DNA of 9,657 nucleotides from JBBRLA01 sp038231615 (GTDB lineage Bacteria > Myxococcota_A > Polyangia > Palsa-1104 > JAEUJZ01). The stretch covers positions 1 through 9,657 of the forward strand of contig JBBRLA010000307.1 of the NCBI GenBank assembly GCA_038231615.1, in the 5' to 3' direction. Position 1 is the first letter of the stretch; each line of letters starts with the position of its first letter. Both the position numbers and the translations under genes were made by a program. Below the pieces are notes generated by a model. The model did not search any database. It saw nothing but the letters and a program-made list of their open reading frames with translations, and was not told the DNA's origin. Positions 6,230 through 9,657 of this stretch are shown here, piece by piece.

Positions 6230-7099
6230 CTAGTCGACTGCTTCTGGCGAGGGTGGCGGCGGTACCGGCGGAGTAGCATTGTCGTCATCGCTGGCCGGGA
6301 CCGGCTTGACCTTCTTCTTCTTGGGCTTCACCGCCGCTTCCTCGTCCCCCTCGGTTTCCTCGGAAACGTTCACCGAGGTCTGGATCTGGAAGCGGTAGTT
6401 CAGGGTGATGCCGGTGTAAAAGGTCACATAGGTATAGCTGACGCCGGTCTTGGTAGCGCCCATCCCGGTGGTGTAGTCGGTGCCCACGTCGGCAACCTTG
6501 AGGCCGAAGATCTCCGATCCCAGCGAGAATCCCGGGGTGACGAAGTACTCCGCGCCGAAGGCGAAGGTGGCGCCGATGGGCGAGAGCAGCGCGCCAGCCG
6601 CCCCGATGACTCCGGGATCGGTGCCCGGCGTGTCCGTGGACACCGACGCGAAATACTTGAAAAAGTCGACGTATAGGTAGGGGGAGATTCGCTCCTTCTT
6701 GGGCTGGTTGAAGTACATCTTGTAGCCCAGGGCGAAGCCGAACTGGAAGAAGGAGCTGTTGTTGGACCCCATGACCGTGCCTGTCGTGGTGTCCTGCGAC
6801 AGCTTGCCGTAGCCGATGTCCAGGCTCAGGAGCACGCCGTACTTCTGCGCGAAGAACACCCCGACGTACGGGTCGAGCGAGGTGGTCTGGAACCCGCTGT
6901 TCCCGAGAAGCGGCTTCAGGGCCCCCGGGTTCACGTTGGTACAGCCCCCGGCGCAGGGGAACGCCGCGGTGGTGTAGCGCAAGGGGTCCCACTTGGTCCC
7001 GAAGGTCAGGTGTACGTCGGCGCTGGCGGTGACCGGCGCAAGACTGGTGAGGGCGAAAAGGCCGCAAGCAAACATCAGGGCGGAGAGATGGCCACGCAT
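6230..7099 (-). CDS. Predicted outer-membrane beta-barrel protein with charged C-terminal tail
   Basis: A 289-residue protein with a clear Sec signal peptide: hydrophobic core residues 4-22, cleavage after A25-S-A27. The mature part alternates aromatic and small residues in repeated amphipathic strands (LDPYVGVFFAQKYGVLLSLD, FFQFGFALGYKMYF, FYTGITLNYRF), as in outer-membrane barrels. The last strand ends near residue 242. A tail of about 47 residues then follows, first acidic, then a Lys run (KPKKKKVKP), then DDD and a Pro-rich end. ATG at 7097-7099 is supported by GGAGG at 7108-7112 on the minus strand. The gene lies 90 nt downstream of the Lgt-like gene on the same strand, and its stop is 18 bp from the selenoprotein stop (convergent). 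No specific family or ligand recognised. Confidence 0.75.
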   Translation of the reverse strand: MRGHLSALMFACGLFALTSLAPVTASADVHLTFGTKWDPLRYTTAAFPCAGGCTNVNPGALKPLLGNSGFQTTSLDPYVGVFFAQKYGVLLSLDIGYGKLSQDTTTGTVMGSNNSSFFQFGFALGYKMYFNQPKKERISPYLYVDFFKYFASVSTDTPGTDPGVIGAAGALLSPIGATFAFGAEYFVTPGFSLGSEIFGLKVADVGTDYTTGMGATKTGVSYTYVTFYTGITLNYRFQIQTSVNVSEETEGDEEAAVKPKKKKVKPVPASDDDNATPPVPPPPSPEAVD

Positions 7100-7189
7100 C
7101 CGTTTATCCTCCGAGCGTCAGACGGGATGATCAGGAGACACGGCTGCTTATACCCCAACGGGCTATTGCACCGCCAGAAAAACGAAGAC

Positions 7190-8035
7190 TTACGAGGAGG
7201 GGTATTCGATCGGCCGGCGGCGGGCGACGTAGATGCAGAGGAGGATGCCGATGAGGGTGATGCCTGCGGCGGCGTACTGTCCCGGGGTCAGGCCCAGCCA
7301 GCGGGGGTCGGCCCCCTCGACTTCCCCCGGGCGCACGCGCACGGCGTCCAGCAAGAAGCGGATCGGCCCGTAATAGGTAGCGATCGCCGCGACGTAGAAG
7401 CCCTTGCGCGGGCGAAACCGCTCCATGATCAAGTAGAAGGCCGACAGGATGGCCGCCACCACCGCCTCGGCGAAGCCCAGGTCGAAGCGGCGGTGCAGAG
7501 GGTTGGTGAACACGGCGAAGCCGTCCGACGAGGGCGGACAAGGCGGCCGAAAGCAGGGGTAGTCCACGCCAAAGATCGAGGAGGTCAGGTCGCCGGGATG
7601 GTCATGGGCGACGAAGCAACCCAGACGCCCGAACATCCACCCCAGGGCCAGGCCGAAGGCCAGCGAGTCGGCGTAGCCCAGGACGCCCTGCTTGTTGCGC
7701 CGGCACCACAGCCACAGGCCCAGCACCGCCCCGGCGAAACCGCCCATCGACGAAAGGCCGGACCGCGGGTCGGCGATGGCTTTCAGCGTCTCGACCAGGG
7801 AAGGGTGCTTCTGATACACGATCACGTCCAGGACGTGGGCCACCACGAAGCCGGTGAACACGGACCAGAAGATCATCTGGCGCAGCATGTCCTCGGTCAG
7901 GCCGAGTCTCATGCCGCGCCGCTGGGTCAGCGCCGCTCCCGACAGGATACCGGTGGCGACCAGCACGCCGAAAGGATGGATCGCCAGGGTGCCGGCGATT
8001 GGCAGGGAGGGGATCTGGAAGTATGGGATCAACAC
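7190..8035 (-). CDS. lgt: Prolipoprotein diacylglyceryl transferase (Lgt) family protein
   Basis: Lgt moves diacylglyceryl from phosphatidylglycerol to the lipobox cysteine of prelipoproteins in the inner membrane. This 281-residue protein has the family's length and about seven hydrophobic segments, the early HPFGVLVATGI segment, the signature region GRLGCFVAHDHPG (136-148, including the conserved Arg137), RFDLGFAE (183-190) and the C-terminal YGPIRFLLDAVRVRP segment (222-236) equivalent to the E. coli Arg239 region. It differs from E. coli at key places: the Asn of GRxGN is Cys140, the Glu of the signature is Asp145, and the His of the SxHGG loop is Met97. As remembered, deltaproteobacterial homologues share this HDHPG-type variant. 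Start is a GTG at 8035 (minus); upstream ATGs in other frames run into stops. A weak GAGAG lies before it. The gene is divergent from a lipoprotein gene, a plausible substrate. Confidence 0.85.
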   Translation of the reverse strand: MLIPYFQIPSLPIAGTLAIHPFGVLVATGILSGAALTQRRGMRLGLTEDMLRQMIFWSVFTGFVVAHVLDVIVYQKHPSLVETLKAIADPRSGLSSMGGFAGAVLGLWLWCRRNKQGVLGYADSLAFGLALGWMFGRLGCFVAHDHPGDLTSSIFGVDYPCFRPPCPPSSDGFAVFTNPLHRRFDLGFAEAVVAAILSAFYLIMERFRPRKGFYVAAIATYYGPIRFLLDAVRVRPGEVEGADPRWLGLTPGQYAAAGITLIGILLCIYVARRRPIEYPSS

Positions 8036-8094
8036 ATCACGCTCTCATCGCTAGAGGTTGGCGTGGTGGATGATAGCAGAGGTCCGGCCCTTTT

Positions 8095-8117
8095 GCGCCT
8101 ACATGCATGTTGGGCGC
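8095..8117. promoter_or_regulatory. Imperfect palindrome in the divergent promoter region
   Basis: A perfect 10-bp palindrome ACATGCATGT (8101-8110) is flanked by GCGCC (8095-8099) and GGCGC (8113-8117), which pair with each other with one base of asymmetry. It lies in the 121-bp gap between the divergent lgt and lipoprotein genes, where an operator for a dimeric regulator could sit. No known regulator consensus was matched, so this is only a candidate. Confidence 0.3.
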
Positions 8118-8142
8118 CCCGTGGCATGGCGGGCCATCCCCG

Positions 8143-8150
8143 TATAAGAT
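8143..8150 (+). promoter_or_regulatory. Possible -10 element giving a leaderless lipoprotein transcript
   Basis: TATAAGAT contains a TATAAG hexamer and an overlapping TAnnnT (TAAGAT, 8145-8150). The lipoprotein ATG is at 8157, about where transcription would start. No clear Shine-Dalgarno sequence and no good -35 box are visible. This fits a leaderless mRNA, but the evidence is only a short AT-rich motif in GC-rich DNA. Confidence 0.35.
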
Positions 8151-8156
8151 AGGGCC

Positions 8157-8777
8157 ATGACGGTTCTTCACAAGACTCGCTTCCTGGGCCTCCCGGGAGT
8201 CCCGCTTTTGGCCATGGCAGCGCTCGCATCGTGCAGCCGGGAGCCAACCACGCTTCCGCCAGTGGTGGTGGACGCCCGAGACAAGGCCGCCCCTGTCGTT
8301 CCCGGCGGCACCCCAGGCATGGCCAAGGGCGCCCCTGCAGGCGCGGCACAGCCCGCCGTACCCGTGGCGGCGGCCCCTGCCTCGCCTGTCCCCCCGACGC
8401 ACCCGCCCGTCTGCGAGGTCGAGATGGCCGGCGAAGTGAAGTACAAGAAGCCGCTGCCCAAGGGCGCCCAGGTCGAGATCATCGCCGCCGAGAAGGACTG
8501 CATGGTGCCATCGTCGCGGTTCCTCGGACACACCCCGGTCTCCGAGGCGGGCAAGTTCTCCATCGAGGTCTTCCCCCCATGGGGCGCCGACGTGTCGCTC
8601 TGCGCGGTGGTTACCCCGAAGCCGGGTCAGCCGGCCCGGATGTACGGCAAGGCCCCCGGGCCCTACCACGCGGAAAAGCTCGGGGAGGTGGTGTATTTCC
8701 ACATCGTCATCGAGGTCGCCGAGGGGCCGCCTCACGCCTTCCCGTCGGCCACCCCGGCCCCGCTCGCCAAGCCCTGA
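8157..8777 (+). CDS. Predicted lipoprotein of unknown function
   Basis: A 206-residue protein with a lipoprotein signal: basic start (H5-K6-T-R8), hydrophobic core and lipobox L23-A-S-C26, with Ser at +2, which favours outer-membrane sorting under the E. coli rule. Residues 27-80 form an Ala/Pro/Gly-rich linker. A compact domain follows from about residue 85 to 190 with three cysteines (86, 115, 149) and a strand-rich pattern (VCEVEMAGEV, AQVEIIAAE, GKFSIEVFP, VVYFHIVIEVAE), suggesting a small beta-sandwich facing the periplasm or surface. It ends in another Pro/Ala tail. No family recognised. It is divergent from lgt, whose product would lipidate C26. The ATG has no strong ribosome binding site and may head a leaderless message. 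Confidence 0.72.
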   Translation: MTVLHKTRFLGLPGVPLLAMAALASCSREPTTLPPVVVDARDKAAPVVPGGTPGMAKGAPAGAAQPAVPVAAAPASPVPPTHPPVCEVEMAGEVKYKKPLPKGAQVEIIAAEKDCMVPSSRFLGHTPVSEAGKFSIEVFPPWGADVSLCAVVTPKPGQPARMYGKAPGPYHAEKLGEVVYFHIVIEVAEGPPHAFPSATPAPLAKP

Positions 8778-8790
8778 GGTCTCGCCCGCG

Positions 8791-8825
8791 GGAGGCCACG
8801 CTCTATCCAGCTGAGCTAAACGCCC
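8791..8825 (-). pseudogene. 5'-half remnant of a tRNA-Arg gene
   Basis: Read on the minus strand from 8825, the sequence gives GGGCGTT (acceptor 5' strand), TA, GCTC-AGCTGGATA-GAGC (a textbook D arm with GG in the loop), then GTGGCCTCC. This closely matches bacterial tRNA-Arg(CCG/CCU) 5' halves up to the anticodon loop. After 8791 the match fails: the anticodon stem can be closed only with a mismatch and C at position 33, and there is no T arm (no TTCGA) and no AACGCCC acceptor partner. The missing half would overlap the lipoprotein 3' end. It is most likely a truncated tRNA left by recombination, not a working gene. Confidence 0.6.
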
Positions 8826-8919
8826 TTTTGCCAGGTGATCCGGAGGGCAAATATGCGGAACCCTGGTGGCGTCCGCGGAGTTGCCTGGTATATAGAAGAT
8901 CGGAGCTTAGGAGGTAGAC

Positions 8920-9534
8920 ATGTCCCTGCGATCGGTGATGCTCTCGCTGTGCCTGGTGACCCTTGCCGCAACTGTCCTTCAGCCGAGGCGGGCCGAGGCT
9001 GAATCAATTATTCAGCAACCTTACCATGGGCCGCGACGGGACATCGAACTGAACTTCCACGGCATCGTGGGATACGGGTTCGGGTACTACGGGGACTACG
9101 CGTACGGCGGCTGCGGCCCCGTTGGGGGCTGCTACAACAACTACTACTCGGACTACTCGCTCGGGGTGGGCTTCCAGATGCTCTTCCCGGTGGTGCAGAA
9201 CGGATTCATTCCGAAGCTGAACAACGCGTTCTACGTCGGGTTCTTCACGGAATTCATGGCGATTCCATACTATTACGCCAGCTACCGGCCGATCTTCTCG
9301 ATGGCGATCGGGCCGATGGTGCAGTGGCGGTTCTTCCTGTTCCGGGAGTTTGAGGTGTTCAACAACATCGGCTTCGGGATCTGGCCGTGGTTTGACGGGC
9401 TCAACAGCGCCACGGAAGTCCGGGTGTGGCCGGTCTTTGAGTTTGGAGGAAATTGGCGCTTCGCTAAGCACGTGGCGCTGACCTTCAGCTTCGGATACCC
9501 ATCGATCAAGGCGGGAATCTCGATCGGGTTCTGA
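8920..9534 (+). CDS. Predicted outer-membrane beta-barrel protein, aromatic-rich
   Basis: A 204-residue protein with a Sec signal peptide (hydrophobic residues about 6-20, cleavage after A25-E-A27). The mature protein is very rich in Tyr, Phe, Trp and Gly and shows amphipathic strands (IELNFHGIVGYGFGYYG, YSLGVGFQMLFPVV, AFYVGFFTEFMAI, ALTFSFGYPS), ending in a terminal Phe (ISIGF) as in barrels folded by BamA. Two cysteines, C65 and C71, lie in a Gly/Tyr-rich loop and could form a disulfide. The start is firm: AGGAGG at 8909-8914 lies 5 nt before the ATG. The upstream interval 8826-8919 contains an AT-rich GTATATAGA that could be a -10 element, without a clear -35. No specific family recognised; eight strands would suit its size. 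Confidence 0.75.
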   Translation: MSLRSVMLSLCLVTLAATVLQPRRAEAESIIQQPYHGPRRDIELNFHGIVGYGFGYYGDYAYGGCGPVGGCYNNYYSDYSLGVGFQMLFPVVQNGFIPKLNNAFYVGFFTEFMAIPYYYASYRPIFSMAIGPMVQWRFFLFREFEVFNNIGFGIWPWFDGLNSATEVRVWPVFEFGGNWRFAKHVALTFSFGYPSIKAGISIGF

Positions 9535-9565
9535 TCGGCGGGTTTTGAGCGTCGGGTTCTGATCG
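9524..9565 (+). repeat. Short direct repeat over the OMP stop codon
   Basis: The 14-mer TCGGGTTCTGATCG occurs at 9524-9537 and again at 9552-9565, 28 bp apart. The first copy contains the last codons and the TGA stop of the outer-membrane protein gene; the second is non-coding. It looks like a small local duplication. Confidence 0.6.
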
Positions 9566-9594
9566 TGGCCGGGGGGCGACAGGAGCCCTTGGTG

Positions 9595-9657
9595 TCAGCG
9601 CTTGCCGGTGCGGGCCTCGCTCGCCCGGCCACGGCAGGTCCCGGAGCAGAAGCGGCG
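9595..9657 (-). CDS. C-terminal end of a possible zinc-finger protein (partial)
   Basis: On the minus strand the last bases of the window encode 20 residues before a TGA stop (9595-9597): RRFCSGTCRGRASEARTGKR. The R-F-C-S-x-x-C pattern followed by a basic tail resembles the end of FCS/MYM-type and related short zinc-finger proteins, in which a CxxC lies just upstream; that part is outside the window. It converges with the outer-membrane protein gene, with 60 bp between stops. The call rests on one short motif and could be wrong. Confidence 0.4.
   Translation of the reverse strand, partial: RRFCSGTCRGRASEARTGKR

Noticed and set aside
6030..6233. 67-codon open frame after the Sec codon
   Set aside because: It is in a different frame from the SelW-like reading and shows no family features, whereas the 5993 frame matches SelW on both sides of the TGA.
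7010..8152. Open frame of 380 codons on the plus strand
   Set aside because: Antisense to lgt and the start of the outer-membrane protein gene; its Gly/Asp/His/Gln-rich composition is typical of a shadow frame.
9563..9637. Distant inverted repeat GTGGCCGG...CCGGCCAC near the right edge
   Set aside because: The arms are far apart in very GC-rich DNA, and one arm lies inside the edge coding sequence; likely chance.

Overview
The window is GC-rich and densely packed. It looks like chromosomal DNA from a Myxococcota or related deltaproteobacterial lineage. The support is a ten-haem OmcA/MtrC-type cytochrome carrying cysteine-rich 'C-x-x-D-D-D-C' inserts, a prolipoprotein diacylglyceryl transferase of the GRLGCF..HDHPG / RFDLG type, several exported or outer-membrane proteins, and a selenoprotein. 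The taxon is inferred from remembered family features; no search was run.

Layout, left to right. (1) Bases 1-2250, plus: the 3' part of an outer-surface decahaem cytochrome, with two pentahaem clusters separated by a beta domain; its start lies outside the window. (2) Bases 2270-4252, minus: a tight gene pair, an ACT-domain protein (UPF0237-like) followed 6 nt later by a UPF0210/DUF711 (PFL-like) protein, convergent with the cytochrome. (3) Bases 4317-5351, minus: an alpha/beta hydrolase with a type IV prepilin-like N-terminus. (4) Bases 5545-5931, plus: a single-pass membrane protein with a proline-rich tail. (5) Bases 5993-6211, plus: a SelW/Rdx-family selenoprotein that is invisible to standard gene calling because codon 11 is an in-frame TGA (Tyr-Cys-Val-Met-Sec), followed by a strong bacterial SECIS-like hairpin. 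(6) Bases 6230-8035, minus: an Lgt-like membrane enzyme and, downstream, an outer-membrane beta-barrel protein with a charged C-terminal tail. (7) Bases 8157-8777, plus: a lipoprotein transcribed divergently from the Lgt-like gene. (8) Bases 8791-8825, minus: a 35-nt fragment matching the 5' half of a tRNA-Arg. (9) Bases 8920-9534, plus: a second small outer-membrane protein. (10) The right edge, minus: the last 20 codons of a possible zinc-finger protein.

The genes do not form one pathway, but most concern the cell envelope: extracellular electron transfer, lipid modification of lipoproteins, a lipoprotein, two outer-membrane proteins, and anchored or exported proteins. The selenoprotein is the strongest hidden signal. 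It predicts that the host genome encodes SelA, SelB, SelD and tRNA-Sec. No CRISPR array, insertion sequence or rRNA gene was seen. No stretch longer than about 200 bases lacks a gene.
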